The notes below the pieces were generated by a model. That model had not been told where the DNA came from. It worked only from the letters and a program-made list of their open reading frames with translations, and ran no database searches. From JBEDUK01 sp963781595 (GTDB lineage Bacteria > Actinomycetota > UBA4738), in the NCBI GenBank assembly GCA_963781595.1, contig CAWAGG010000006.1, forward strand, positions 1 through 64,000: a stretch of 64,000 bases of DNA, in the 5' to 3' direction. A program made the translations under genes and the position numbers. This document shows positions 30,439 through 39,851 of the stretch, piece by piece. Position 1 is the first letter of the stretch, and the number at the start of each line of letters is the position of its first letter.

Positions 30439-32196
30439 CTACCGGCCGCACCTCCACGACGGCTGCAACCCAGTGCCCCGCCCTTCGCTGAAGTGGCAGT
30501 GCCACTGCTTCGCGAGGAAGACGCTCGAGAGGTCGTGGACCGCCGCGTCGCGGGTCGACAGGTGTGCGAGCCCGAACCGCTTCTCGATCGTCGCCAGGAT
30601 CGACGTCGTGTCGTACTGCGTGCCGTCGATGACGAAGTTCCCGCGGAGGAACGGCGCGATCACGAGCGTCGGGATGCGCGTCCCGGGCCCCCACTGGTCG
30701 TGCGGCCCCTTCGCCCCGCCCTGGCCCGGGGGCGTCACGTGGTCCCACTGCCCGCCGAACTCGTCGTAGGTCACGACGACCATCGTGTCGTTCGCGCACC
30801 GGCTGTGGTCGATCGCCGACAGGAGCTCGACGAGGTGGGAGCTCCCGCTGTGCTCGCCGGTGTACCCAGGGTGCTCGTTCTCCTCGCCGATCGGCTTGAC
30901 GAAGCTCACGGGCTTCAGCCGGCAGCTCCACTTCGACGACTGCGCCGCCTGGATGAACTCCTCCTCGTCACGCAGGTGCGAGCGGCCGGCGCCGTTCGGG
31001 CCGTAGTTCGCGTAGTAGGCGAACGGTTGGTGGTGGAACTGGAACAGGTAGTCCGGGCAGTACGGGAACGACGGGTTGGCGAACGAGTTCGGATCCGAAC
31101 AGGCGGGCCCGGCGCCGTTCGTCCACCCGGGCGCGTTCACCAGGCCGGCGGCGTTCGACCAGCCGCCCGCGTACCACGCCCAGTCCACGTGCTTCGCGGT
31201 CAGCTCGTCCCCGATCGTCGGCGCGGTCTGCGCCGTCAGCACCGCGCCGAACGGTCCGCTCGGCTGCGCGAACGGTTGCATCGTGTTCACCGCGTAATCG
31301 CCGCACGCGAGGCCCAGCGGCGCCGGGCACGTGGACGTAAGCGGTCCGTCGCGCAGCGTCGTGGCCGGCGAGCGATACAGGGCGACGGGGCTCTGCGACG
31401 CCGGCGGCGAGACGAGCACCGGCATCCCGTTCTCGTCCACGATCGAGTGCAGCGTGTCGGCGGCGCCCGGGTACGTCGGCGTCGCGGCCGCGATCAGCCA
31501 CTGGTGGTTCAGGAACGAACCACCGAACGCCGCCTGGAAGAAGTCGTCCAGGATCGCGTAGTGCTGGTGGCCCCACCGGTGCAGGTACGCATAGATCGGC
31601 AGCCGCTTCGTGTCGTAGTAGCCCATCGACAGGCCGGCCGCGTCGCTGCCCGTGACGTAGCGGTTCTGGTGCCCGCCGTTCAGCTGGTACTGCTCCTGGT
31701 AGAAGCGGTGCACCAGGTCGCGCGTGCATCCGCCCGGGGACCCGGTCCCCTTCAGCCATCCGTTCGGCTGGTTGAACGCCTGGCTCGGGTCGGGAGGGCA
31801 CGTGGTGTCGTCCGGCGACAGGTAGTCGTCGATCCGGAACGGCGCGTTCGTGAAGTGGCTCGAGAACGTGGTCCCCGTGGTCGAGTCCGTGCACGTGGCG
31901 GGCAGGCCGGCCAGGTTCACGTCGTCCTGCAGCAGGCAGTCGTAGGGCGTCCCGCTCTGCCCGAGCTGGATGGTGTGGGCTGGGTCGGCGTTCGACCTGC
32001 CGTTGACGCCCTCCCAACCGCCGTAGAGGTTGTCGAAGCTGTGGTTCTCCTCGTAGATCACCACGATGTGGCGGATCTTCGAGAGCGGATCGTAGCCCCC
32101 ATGGTCGGGGTGCCGACCGCTGGCGGAACCTGCCGCCACCGGGATCGTGACCAGCCCCAGCAGGGCGACGACGGTGATGAGCGCGCGTCGAACCAT
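30439..32196 (-). CDS. secreted phosphoesterase (phospholipase C/acid phosphatase family)
   Basis: 585 residues. Signal peptide VRRALITVVALLGLVTIPVA. Then KIRHIVVIYEENHSFDNLYG, the PF04185 signature whose EEN residues bind the metal; later GHQHYAILDDFFQAAFGGSF and MVVVTYDEFGGQWDHVTPPG supply the second site (DE and DH). ATG is chosen since GGGGAGGT lies 8 bases upstream. It probably releases phosphate from phospholipids or other esters outside the cell. Confidence 0.88.
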   Translation of the reverse strand: MVRRALITVVALLGLVTIPVAAGSASGRHPDHGGYDPLSKIRHIVVIYEENHSFDNLYGGWEGVNGRSNADPAHTIQLGQSGTPYDCLLQDDVNLAGLPATCTDSTTGTTFSSHFTNAPFRIDDYLSPDDTTCPPDPSQAFNQPNGWLKGTGSPGGCTRDLVHRFYQEQYQLNGGHQNRYVTGSDAAGLSMGYYDTKRLPIYAYLHRWGHQHYAILDDFFQAAFGGSFLNHQWLIAAATPTYPGAADTLHSIVDENGMPVLVSPPASQSPVALYRSPATTLRDGPLTSTCPAPLGLACGDYAVNTMQPFAQPSGPFGAVLTAQTAPTIGDELTAKHVDWAWYAGGWSNAAGLVNAPGWTNGAGPACSDPNSFANPSFPYCPDYLFQFHHQPFAYYANYGPNGAGRSHLRDEEEFIQAAQSSKWSCRLKPVSFVKPIGEENEHPGYTGEHSGSSHLVELLSAIDHSRCANDTMVVVTYDEFGGQWDHVTPPGQGGAKGPHDQWGPGTRIPTLVIAPFLRGNFVIDGTQYDTTSILATIEKRFGLAHLSTRDAAVHDLSSVFLAKQWHCHFSEGRGTGLQPSWRCGR

Positions 32197-32289
32197 GACC
32201 GACCTCCCCGATCGCACGACGACGTGCATGTCGTACCACATCGCTCCTTCGGGGGCGAATCGGGCGAGCCGACGGGCGGCGCGGCGGGC

Positions 32290-33801
32290 CTAGAAGGCGA
32301 TGCTCCGGTACACGACCGCGCCCGGGTTCGCGGGACCGCCCTCGTAGTTGATCCCCTCGCCCCAGATCATCACGGCGTTCGTGACGCCGCCGGCCGTCTG
32401 CAGGTCGATCCCCTCGTAGTCGCCGTACGGGAACCGGTACCCGTTCGGCTCGGACTGCGGCCGTGACGGATCGAACGTCGACACGCGCCGGCTCGGTCCC
32501 GTCCAGCTCGCGCCGCCCGTGACGGACGTCCGGAGCCACACGTTCCATCCGTTCATGTGGTTGACCGGCAATCCCAGCCTGTCGTCCATCCACATCGCCG
32601 CGATCTGACCGGGCGTGCCGCCCTCGATCCGAGGGAACAGCGCGTAGCAGGCGGAGTCCTTGCAGCGGGACGACGTCTTGTCGTCGACCCGGCCCACGTA
32701 GTCCCACGACTTCCCGCCGTCCGCCGACGAGGAGAGCTGCACGATCGGCGGGCTCCCCGCCTCCGAGTGTTCCTGGCCGTCCTGCCAGACCACGTACAGC
32801 GTGCCGGCGGCGTCGATCGCGATGTCGTCCTGGATGCCGAAGAACGCGAACCCGCAGTCCGGCGCGTACGGGCACCTGGGGCCGGAGGGGGCGGCGGCGA
32901 CCTCGTGGAACACGGTCTTCGACGTCCCGGCCTTCGTCCGCGAGACGCGATAGTCGCCGGCCACGTCGCCCTTGCAGTTCGGCGTGATGCAGTCGCCCCA
33001 CGCGATGTAGACGTTGTGCTTCGCGTCCATCACGGCGCCCTCGGGGAACGCGACCTCGTCCTCGTCCAACACGACGGACTCGGTCCACGTCGCGCCGCCG
33101 TCGGCCGAGCGCGAGAGGAAGTGCTCGCCGCCCTCGGCGTACGCGGAGTACACGTTCTTCCCGTACGCGACCGTCCACGGGTGGTCGCAGCTGGTGCAGA
33201 ACGGTCCGTTGATCCCGACGGCGTCGAAATGCGCGCCGAAGTCCGTCGACTTCGCCACGGCGACGACACCCGGGTCGTGTCTCAGCCCGTACGCGAGGAA
33301 GCTCACGTACACGGCTCCGGTCTTCGGATCGACCGTCACGACGCAGTCGACCTGGCGCGGATAGTCAACCCCACTGACCAACTCGGCCACGACGTGGGAC
33401 GGCCCGAACGTCACCCCTCCGTCGCTCGATGCCCTGACGTAGATGCGGTTCGGGTTCCCCGACGCGGGGTCGCACGTCGGGTCGCCCGGGTAGTGCGCCC
33501 ACACGACGTAGACGTGGAGCCCGTCAGGGGCGGTGGCGATCTCCGGCTCCCAGTCGTCGCCGCCGCAGAAGCCGAGCGCGGTGGCGTCGCCGGGCAACGC
33601 GAACGCGTTCCCCCGGGGCGGGACGAACGGATGCGCGCGAACCGCCGACGTCTTGACCTTCGGCGGTAGCGACCCCAGGGCCCGACCCGACGCGAGGGCC
33701 GATCCGCCGGGCGCCGCGGCCGCCACTCCGGCGAGCGCCACGCTCAGGGCGAGGCCGAGCGCTCGAGGTCCGCGGATCGAACGACGGTACGAGGTGAACA
33801 T
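32290..33801 (-). CDS. secreted BNR-repeat (sialidase-like propeller) protein
   Basis: 503 residues. Signal peptide (GPRALGLALSVALAGVAAAA). Asp-box repeats recur: SSDGGVTFGPS, STDFGAHFDA, SADGGATWTES, SADGGKSWDY and SVTGGASWTGP, giving a six-bladed beta propeller. The Arg triad of true sialidases is not evident, so enzyme activity is unproven. Lies 93 bases upstream of the phosphoesterase on the same strand. Confidence 0.82.
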   Translation of the reverse strand: MFTSYRRSIRGPRALGLALSVALAGVAAAAPGGSALASGRALGSLPPKVKTSAVRAHPFVPPRGNAFALPGDATALGFCGGDDWEPEIATAPDGLHVYVVWAHYPGDPTCDPASGNPNRIYVRASSDGGVTFGPSHVVAELVSGVDYPRQVDCVVTVDPKTGAVYVSFLAYGLRHDPGVVAVAKSTDFGAHFDAVGINGPFCTSCDHPWTVAYGKNVYSAYAEGGEHFLSRSADGGATWTESVVLDEDEVAFPEGAVMDAKHNVYIAWGDCITPNCKGDVAGDYRVSRTKAGTSKTVFHEVAAAPSGPRCPYAPDCGFAFFGIQDDIAIDAAGTLYVVWQDGQEHSEAGSPPIVQLSSSADGGKSWDYVGRVDDKTSSRCKDSACYALFPRIEGGTPGQIAAMWMDDRLGLPVNHMNGWNVWLRTSVTGGASWTGPSRRVSTFDPSRPQSEPNGYRFPYGDYEGIDLQTAGGVTNAVMIWGEGINYEGGPANPGAVVYRSIAF

Positions 33802-33870
33802 GGGCAGCTCCCCTCATCGAAGGCGAAGCGGAGTCTATTCCGAGCGCGCACGCTATCGTTCGGCCCCGAC

Positions 33871-34461
33871 ATGCCCGACGTGGAGCTGCGCCCGATCGAG
33901 GAAGCGACCTGGCCCGAGGCGATGCGGCTGTGCGCTCGGGCCTTCGTCGACTACGGCTACGTGCACGCGATCTTCGGCGACGACCCGCTCGAGCGGATCG
34001 TGGGCACGACGAAGGAGTTCGGCGGCGTCGGATGGGACGCCGAACGGATCTCGATCGGCGCCTGGGTCGGGGGAGTCCTGGTCGGAACCGCCTCCGTGGA
34101 GCCGCTCGGTGGATGCCGTGTGTGCCACCCGCGAGCGACGCCGCACGACGCCGAGGAGGACGAACGCCTCGCCGCCGCCGGTGCGCGCTTCGACGAGGCC
34201 CGGCGCATCGAGCACGAACCCGTCCCGCCGCACGGTCACGTCACGCTGGTCGCCGTGGAGCCGGCGGTCCAGGGCGTCGGGATCGGGCCGACCGTCGTTC
34301 GCGCCGTCGTCGGCGCCTTCGGCGAACAGGGCGGTGGACCGCTCGTGCTGGAGTGCATCACCCCGCTGGAGGGCTTCTACGCGAACCTCGGGTTCCTGAC
34401 GATCGGAGGCTTCGCCGAAGCCGATTCCGAGGACATCGTCGTGATGCGCGCCGACATCTGA
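33871..34461 (+). CDS. GNAT-family N-acetyltransferase
   Basis: 196 residues. VTLVAVEPAVQGVGIGPTVV is the acetyl-CoA binding motif A (Q-x-x-G-x-G), followed by PLVLECITPLEGFYANLGFL, the GNAT C-terminal strand-helix. The acceptor substrate is not predictable. Divergent from the BNR gene. Confidence 0.85.
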   Translation: MPDVELRPIEEATWPEAMRLCARAFVDYGYVHAIFGDDPLERIVGTTKEFGGVGWDAERISIGAWVGGVLVGTASVEPLGGCRVCHPRATPHDAEEDERLAAAGARFDEARRIEHEPVPPHGHVTLVAVEPAVQGVGIGPTVVRAVVGAFGEQGGGPLVLECITPLEGFYANLGFLTIGGFAEADSEDIVVMRADI

Positions 34462-34575
34462 CGGTCCGGCGCCGCCGACGTCATCCGGACAGGGGGTACG
34501 CTCCGGGCGCCCGCAGGCTCGATGCGTTCGGATGATGACCGGTCCCGGGGCCGGATCTGCCGAGGGCAGGCCAGG

Positions 34576-35241
34576 CTACGCGAGCAACGGGAACCGGGTC
34601 CCAAGTTCGCCGAGGAGCGCCTGTTCCTCCGGCGTGAGCGGCTGCCTCCCGGTCCCCTTCTCGACGAACGTCACGTCGTCCCACGACAGCGCCGACGGCG
34701 AAGGGATGCCGAGGAGCGCGTCCAGGGTTCCCACGGTCACGGCCAGGCCCTCGGCCGAGGCCCACGCGGGACGGCCCAGCGCGTGCGCCAGATCGAGCCC
34801 GTGCACCGTCGCTTCGACGACCCGCGTCTTGAGGAACTCGTTGAGCGTCAGCCCCAGGCCCTCGGAGCGGACGGCCCGGGAGCCGTCGTTCAGCGACGCC
34901 ACGTGCACCGCCGAGCGCCAGACCTCGCCGAAGATCTCCGCCAGATCAGCGCCCGCGGCGAACGTCGCGGCGTGCTCCTTCGCCCGTTCGGCGATCGGCC
35001 CGGCCTCGGCGTCGCTGTCGTAACGCCAGTAGGAGACGGAGTCGGTCTGCACCCGCGCGGGCGGGAGCTCGTCCAGGACGGCGGTGATCGCTTCGACCTC
35101 GAGGCACACGTGCGCGAGGAGCTCCTTGACGTTCCACGCCGGCAGCCCTGTGGGCAGCTCGAACTCGGCCTCGGAGAGCCCGTCGACGGTGCTCGAGATC
35201 CGGTGACACTCCTGCCGGAGCGCTTCCAGGTGCAGCGGCAT
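34576..35241 (-). CDS. mycothiol-dependent maleylpyruvate isomerase-type protein
   Basis: 221 residues. DinB/MDMPI N-terminal four-helix bundle: LPTGLPAWNVKELLAHVCLE, VVEATVHGLDLAHALGRPAW, with H residues of the metal triad (LLAHV, VHGLDLAH). These actinobacterial proteins use mycothiol. ATG at 35241 is preferred; an ATG six codons upstream is possible. Function in this organism is unknown. Confidence 0.8.
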   Translation of the reverse strand: MPLHLEALRQECHRISSTVDGLSEAEFELPTGLPAWNVKELLAHVCLEVEAITAVLDELPPARVQTDSVSYWRYDSDAEAGPIAERAKEHAATFAAGADLAEIFGEVWRSAVHVASLNDGSRAVRSEGLGLTLNEFLKTRVVEATVHGLDLAHALGRPAWASAEGLAVTVGTLDALLGIPSPSALSWDDVTFVEKGTGRQPLTPEEQALLGELGTRFPLLA

Positions 35242-35268
35242 GCGCGGATGTTGCCACACCCAGAGGTC

Positions 35269-36237
35269 TCAGATGTTCGCCTCGAACGCAGCCAGCGCAT
35301 CGTCAACCTGGCTGACGACCTCGGGAGGAACGCTCCACGCGCCGGATCGAGCGAGGGCGCGTGCCTCGTCCTGCGTGCGGATGCCCACGATCGTGCCCGC
35401 GACCCCCGGCCGGGATCGGAGCCATGCCAGCGCCACGTCCGGGGCGGAGACGCCGAACGGCGCGGCGATCCGCGCGAGGTCCGACGTCAGCCCGCGGATC
35501 GCCGAGTACCGCGGCTCCTGGAAGTTCGGCCGCGACCGCCGGAAGTCATCAGGCTCCAGCGCGTCCACGTCGAATCCCTCGGTCAGCAGGCCCTCGGCGA
35601 GCGATCCCCACGTCAGCACGCCGACCCCCTGGGCGAGGCAGAACGGCAGCACGTCGCGTTCGATCTCCCGGTGCACCAGGTTGAACCGGTGCTGCGCCGC
35701 AACCACGGGTCCGACCGCCAGCGCTCGCTGCATCAGGTCGACGCCGTGGTTCGACAGGCCGCCGTACCGGACCTTCCCCTCGGCGATCAGCCGGTGGACC
35801 TCCCCCCACGTCTCTTCGATGGGCACCCGCGGATCGACGTCGTGCGGCTGCAGCAGGTCGACGTGGTCCAGGCCGAGCCGGAGGAGGCTCGACTCCAGGT
35901 CGCCGCGGATCGCCGCCGGCGAGAGATCCATGTGGTCGTCGCCCGCCGTACCACGCACCGTGCCGCACTTCGTGAAGACGAACACCCGGTCGCGCCGGTC
36001 GGCGATGGCCCTGCCCACGATCTCCTCGGCGGCTCCCCAGCCGTAGAACGGCGCGGTGTCGATCCAGTCGATCCCCTGGTCGATCGCCTCGTGGAGCGCG
36101 CGCACGGCTTGGCGTTCGTCCTGATAGCCCCAGTAGATCCGCCACGCGCGGTTCGAACCGATCGGCGCGGTCCCGATCCCCACCGGGGAGATCCGGAGGT
36201 CGCTGGATCCGAGCTGCCTCGAGGCGGGTTCGGCCAT
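35269..36237 (-). CDS. aldo/keto reductase
   Basis: 322 residues, full TIM barrel. DWIDTAPFYGWGAAEEIVGR carries the catalytic D and Y, VFVFTKCG the K, and LGLDHVDLLQPHDVDPRVPI the H region. NADPH-dependent reduction of an aldehyde or ketone is expected. It is 27 bases upstream of the MDMPI-type gene on the same strand; they may be co-transcribed. Confidence 0.9.
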   Translation of the reverse strand: MAEPASRQLGSSDLRISPVGIGTAPIGSNRAWRIYWGYQDERQAVRALHEAIDQGIDWIDTAPFYGWGAAEEIVGRAIADRRDRVFVFTKCGTVRGTAGDDHMDLSPAAIRGDLESSLLRLGLDHVDLLQPHDVDPRVPIEETWGEVHRLIAEGKVRYGGLSNHGVDLMQRALAVGPVVAAQHRFNLVHREIERDVLPFCLAQGVGVLTWGSLAEGLLTEGFDVDALEPDDFRRSRPNFQEPRYSAIRGLTSDLARIAAPFGVSAPDVALAWLRSRPGVAGTIVGIRTQDEARALARSGAWSVPPEVVSQVDDALAAFEANI

Positions 36238-36337
36238 CGCGGCAGCAGTATCCGCCGAAGGAAGCCGACATCACTGACGAGCGTTCGTTCGGCTGACGGC
36301 GCGCTGAACCACGGCGCGGTCGCGTTCGCCCGCGGCC

Positions 36338-37702
36338 TCAGGCGGCCATGTGCGCCCCGCGCGGGGCGACCTCCCGCTCGAGCGCGCGGAACTCCTCCTC
36401 GATCGCGTGCGCCATCCGCTGCGGCTGCGACACGAGCCCGGCGTCGGCGGCGATCCCGACCATCACCGATCCCGCGTAGCTCATCAGGCTGATCCCCAGG
36501 CCGAGCCTGGCCGCCTGCGGAACCCAGAACACGATCCGGTCGATCCGCCGTCCGGCCAGGTAGCGCACCGCCGGAGGGCCTGGGACGTTCGTGATCACCG
36601 CCGTGGCCCGCGAGCCGAAGAACCCGAGCGTCGGTGCGACGATCTCGGGCGGCAGCATCCCGACGGCTCCGAGCACCGCGTACGAGACCGGCGCCTCTCC
36701 GGTCGCCTTGACGCGATCGGTGCACCGGCGCGTGGCGTGCAGCCGCGCGAATGGATCCGCGGTCCCGACCGGAAGCGTCAGGTAGACGAGCCCGATGTGG
36801 TTCCCGGCGTCCGACTTCGCCGACAGCGCCGTGAGGTTCACGGGCACCATCCCGCGAAGCTCAAGGCCCTCGACCGGTTCGCCCTGCTCGAGGAGATGCC
36901 GGCGGATCCCACCGGCCGTGCAGGACAGCAGGATGTCGTTGACCGTCGCACCCGTGACACGGCGGATCGGGCGGAACCGCTCGAGCGCGATCGGCTCGGT
37001 CCATCCCGGCGCCTTCGACGGGCCCAGGTCGCCGCGCAGCACGGTCGCGGGGTCCGGCGGGCCGGTCACGACGCGGAGCAGTTCTGCGAGCCCGCTGACC
37101 GCCTTCATCCCGGCCGCCACCACGGCGCCCGGGCCGGATGCACCCGGGCTCCCCAAGAGTGGCGGCGGTGCGGGCGCGCCGTTCGGACCGAAGAACGAGG
37201 CGGCGTCCCCGGCGCGATGGCCGGCGGGCCTCGCGTCGGTGAGGTCCGCCATCACGTTCAGCAACGCAGGACCGTCCGCGACCGCGTGGCGCAGGCGGAA
37301 GATCAGCGCGCCCCGGCCACCGGCCAGGCCTTCGACGACGTGCGCGCGCCACATCGCGCCTTCGCGAACCAGCGACGAGCTCATCAGGCGCGCGATCAGC
37401 TTCCGGAGCGCTCCGTCGTCGCCGGGGCTCGCGACGCGAACGCTCAGGATGTGTTCGTCGACGTCGAACGCCGCGTCGTCCACCCACCGCGGCCCGGTCC
37501 GGCCGACCTCGATGTGCTGGGTGAACCGCGGATGGTCGGGCAGCACCCGGCGGAACACCCGAACCAGCCGGCGGCGGTCGATCGGACCGTCGAGCAGCAG
37601 CATGCCGGTCGTCATCATCGGGTTCGTGGGTTCGTCCATGCGCATCCATGCCGCGTCGACCGGCGTGAGGCGCGCGCCGCGACGCCCGACCTTCGTGTCC
37701 AT
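36338..37702 (-). CDS. wax ester synthase/diacylglycerol acyltransferase (WS/DGAT)
   Basis: 454 residues. The acyltransferase motif is RHAVADGPALLN: the usual HHxxxDG has R in place of its first H, the second (catalytic) H is kept. The C-terminal part TNVPGPPAVRYLAGRRIDRI and LGLGISLMSYAGSVMVGIAA is characteristic of the family. Makes triacylglycerol or wax esters from acyl-CoA in actinobacteria. Confidence 0.9.
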   Translation of the reverse strand: MDTKVGRRGARLTPVDAAWMRMDEPTNPMMTTGMLLLDGPIDRRRLVRVFRRVLPDHPRFTQHIEVGRTGPRWVDDAAFDVDEHILSVRVASPGDDGALRKLIARLMSSSLVREGAMWRAHVVEGLAGGRGALIFRLRHAVADGPALLNVMADLTDARPAGHRAGDAASFFGPNGAPAPPPLLGSPGASGPGAVVAAGMKAVSGLAELLRVVTGPPDPATVLRGDLGPSKAPGWTEPIALERFRPIRRVTGATVNDILLSCTAGGIRRHLLEQGEPVEGLELRGMVPVNLTALSAKSDAGNHIGLVYLTLPVGTADPFARLHATRRCTDRVKATGEAPVSYAVLGAVGMLPPEIVAPTLGFFGSRATAVITNVPGPPAVRYLAGRRIDRIVFWVPQAARLGLGISLMSYAGSVMVGIAADAGLVSQPQRMAHAIEEEFRALEREVAPRGAHMAA

Positions 37703-37850
37703 CTCGGCCTCCTCGGATCCAGGGTCCTCTCCGGTCCCGAGTGTCCGGCTCGGGGGGTCCGAACCGCAGTGCCGCTCGGCCCGTTCCGCGACGGCCTTCG
37801 GTACCCGATCCCGTCCGAACGAACGCCCCGGGGCAGCCGGCATCCTCTCG

Positions 37851-38012
37851 GCGGCTGCACGGATCGAACCACCGGACCTTCGGACCCTCGACGCGATCCA
37901 CCTGGCGACCGCGCTGTCGCTGGGCGACGAGCTCGACATCCTCGTCGCCTACGATGCTCGCCTGATCGATGCGGCGCGAGCCAGCGGGATCCCCGTCGCC
38001 ACGCCCGGCTGA
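37851..38012 (+). pseudogene. PIN toxin C-terminal remnant
   Basis: IEPPDLRTLDAIHLATALSL, then DELDILVAYDARLIDAARAS and a stop match the last 50 residues of the PIN toxins at 9230 and 18905. The N-terminal half and antitoxin are missing. The rest of 37703-38072 holds no supported gene. Confidence 0.65.
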
Positions 38013-38072
38013 TCCGCGCACGCCGCCCGGCCGCACGCCGGTACGATACGGACCCGATCCCGGAGGGGGAGC

Positions 38073-39179
38073 ATGTCGGAACGTCTGTCGGAACGCCGAG
38101 GCCGCCTGTCGTTCTCCGTGTTCGACCTGTGTCACTACCCGTACGGGAACGACCCGGCCGCGTTCGACCCGACGCTGGCCAAGCGCGTGTACGACGAGCA
38201 CTTCGAGGAATGGCTCGAGGCCGAACGTCTGGGGTTCGACGCGGTGTTCCTCTCCGAGCACCACTTCACCGCGTACAACCTGTTGCCGTCGCCGAACGTG
38301 ATGCTGGCCGCGCTCGCCGCGCGCACGACCACGCTCCGGCTGGGGATCATGATCAACGTCCTGCCGTTCCATCAGCCCGTCCGGCTGGCCGAGGAGGGCG
38401 CGATGCTCGACGTGCTCTCCGGCGGCCGGCTCGAGTTCGGCATCGGGCGCGGGATCGATTTCCAGGAGCTGCAGAAGCTCGGCATGACGTACGACGAGCT
38501 TCGGCCGCGCTTCGAGGACGGCGTCGAGGTCCTGCTGAAGGCGTGGACGCAGGAGCGGTTCTCGCACGAGGGGCCCTTCTACAGGATCGGCGAGGCGAGT
38601 CTGTACCCGCGGCCGCTCCAGCGGCCGTATCCCCCAGTGTGGGTCGCCGCCGAGAGCCCGCCGACGATCGAGTGGACCGCGGCCCGCGGGTTCGGCATGG
38701 GCACGATCTTCCTGCCGTCCGACCAGGTGAAGGAGAAGCTCGACCACTACCTGTCGGCGGGAACCGCTGCGGGACAGGATGTCTCGCCGGCGTCGTTCAT
38801 GCTGTTCCGCAACGGGTACGTGGCACCGACCGACGAGGAGGCGCGCGCCGACGCCGAGTCCGCGCTCACACACATGCTGATCCTGTTCAAGGACGCGGCG
38901 GTACCGCCGGACCTGTCGCTGATGCCGGACAGCTACGCGTTCCACCGGGAGTCGTTCCGCGCGTTCGAGGAACCACCGGAATCGTTCCAGGACATCATCG
39001 ACGCAGGGTTGATCCTGTGCGGCTCGCCGGAGACCGTCCGCGAGCAGCTGCGCGGACAGATCGACGCCGTCGGGATGGAACAGGTGTGCCTGCTGTTCGC
39101 CTTCGGCGACCTCCCGCACGAGAAGGTGCAGCGCTCCATGCGGCTGTTCGCCGACGGGGTCATGCCGGCGTTCCGCTGA
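38073..39179 (+). CDS. LLM-class (luciferase-like) flavin monooxygenase
   Basis: 368 residues. LGFDAVFLSEHHFTAYNLLP, LAALAARTTTLRLGIMINVL and PVRLAEEGAMLDVLSGGRLE, GIGRGIDFQEL are the bacterial luciferase-like blocks for reduced flavin (FMNH2 or F420). ATG has GGAGGGGGAG upstream. Substrate unknown. Confidence 0.9.
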   Translation: MSERLSERRGRLSFSVFDLCHYPYGNDPAAFDPTLAKRVYDEHFEEWLEAERLGFDAVFLSEHHFTAYNLLPSPNVMLAALAARTTTLRLGIMINVLPFHQPVRLAEEGAMLDVLSGGRLEFGIGRGIDFQELQKLGMTYDELRPRFEDGVEVLLKAWTQERFSHEGPFYRIGEASLYPRPLQRPYPPVWVAAESPPTIEWTAARGFGMGTIFLPSDQVKEKLDHYLSAGTAAGQDVSPASFMLFRNGYVAPTDEEARADAESALTHMLILFKDAAVPPDLSLMPDSYAFHRESFRAFEEPPESFQDIIDAGLILCGSPETVREQLRGQIDAVGMEQVCLLFAFGDLPHEKVQRSMRLFADGVMPAFR

Positions 39180-39188
39180 CAGGGGCAT

Positions 39189-39587
39189 CTACGGTCGGAG
39201 CTCCACGAATCCGGCCGCAGCGAAGTCCCCGTCAAACGTGAGCGCCTCGCGGATCCTCATCGCGCGCATCGTGACGAAACTCGTCGCGTCGACGAACGAG
39301 TACTCCCGTTCGTCGTGACGACGGAGCCACCGCAGCGCCTGATCTTCGAGCTCCTCGGTGACGAAGACGACCTGCAGGCGCGGCGAGCGACCGACCGCAT
39401 CGAGGAAGCCGGTCGCGGACCGGTGGCCGGCCCGCCGGCGAAGGTAGGTCCAGGTCTCGCCTCGAACATGGTTCGTGGTGACGAGATGTTCGTGCGAGCG
39501 CGCCTCCAACAGGGCCGTCGCGTTGGTGTTGTGCGGGTCGGAGCGGTTGCGCAGAGCCACCCAGAATGAGGTGTCGACGAAGATCAC
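39189..39587 (-). CDS. VapC-type PIN-domain toxin
   Basis: 132 residues. D5 in MIFVDTSFWVAL, E in RGETWTYLRRR, D in YSFVDATSFVTM and D in LTFDGDFAAAGF complete the PIN site. The order is antitoxin then toxin, with a 10-base gap. Ends 9 bases from the convergent LLM gene. Confidence 0.88.
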   Translation of the reverse strand: MIFVDTSFWVALRNRSDPHNTNATALLEARSHEHLVTTNHVRGETWTYLRRRAGHRSATGFLDAVGRSPRLQVVFVTEELEDQALRWLRRHDEREYSFVDATSFVTMRAMRIREALTFDGDFAAAGFVELRP

Positions 39588-39597
39588 GCGGCGAGCG

Positions 39598-39810
39598 CTA
39601 CGGGTACACGACGTCGTCGATCGGCGCCGGCTCGAACTCGTCGATGCCTGCCATGCGACCGATCGGGTCGGCGGTGAGTGGTGGCAGTGGCTCGATCCGC
39701 TCGCGGACGAACCGCCTGATCAACGCCGCTTTGGAGGTCCCTTCCCGCAACGCGAGCCGGTCGAGCTCGTCGTCGAGGTCCTCATCGATCATGATCTGCA
39801 GCCGTTTCAT
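39598..39810 (-). CDS. ribbon-helix-helix antitoxin (VapB-like)
   Basis: 70 residues. MKRLQIMIDEDLDDELDRLA, then TSKAALIRRFVRERI is an RHH fold; the C-terminal tail (ADPIGRMAGIDEFEPAPIDD) binds toxin. Start supported by a -10 box 7 bases upstream (leaderless). Confidence 0.85.
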   Translation of the reverse strand: MKRLQIMIDEDLDDELDRLALREGTSKAALIRRFVRERIEPLPPLTADPIGRMAGIDEFEPAPIDDVVYP

Positions 39811-39817
39811 CGTTGTG

Positions 39818-39849
39818 AGGTTACATCACTCCGGAGGAGGTGGTGTAAC
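39818..39849 (-). promoter_or_regulatory. -10 box and inverted-repeat operator of the antitoxin
   Basis: TAACCT (minus strand, 39823-39818) lies 7 bases before the ATG. GTTACATCAC and GTGGTGTAAC (39820-39829, 39840-39849) are inverted repeats with one mismatch, likely the autorepression site. Confidence 0.55.
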
Positions 39850-39851
39850 AG

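Noticed and set aside
30493..32466. Plus-strand frame opposite the phosphoesterase
   Set aside because: Repetitive RVR/VVR composition typical of an antisense shadow; the minus strand encodes a signal peptide and the conserved phosphoesterase motifs.
36350..39241. 963-codon plus-strand frame across WS/DGAT and LLM genes
   Set aside because: It spans two well-supported genes in other frames and shows no domain.
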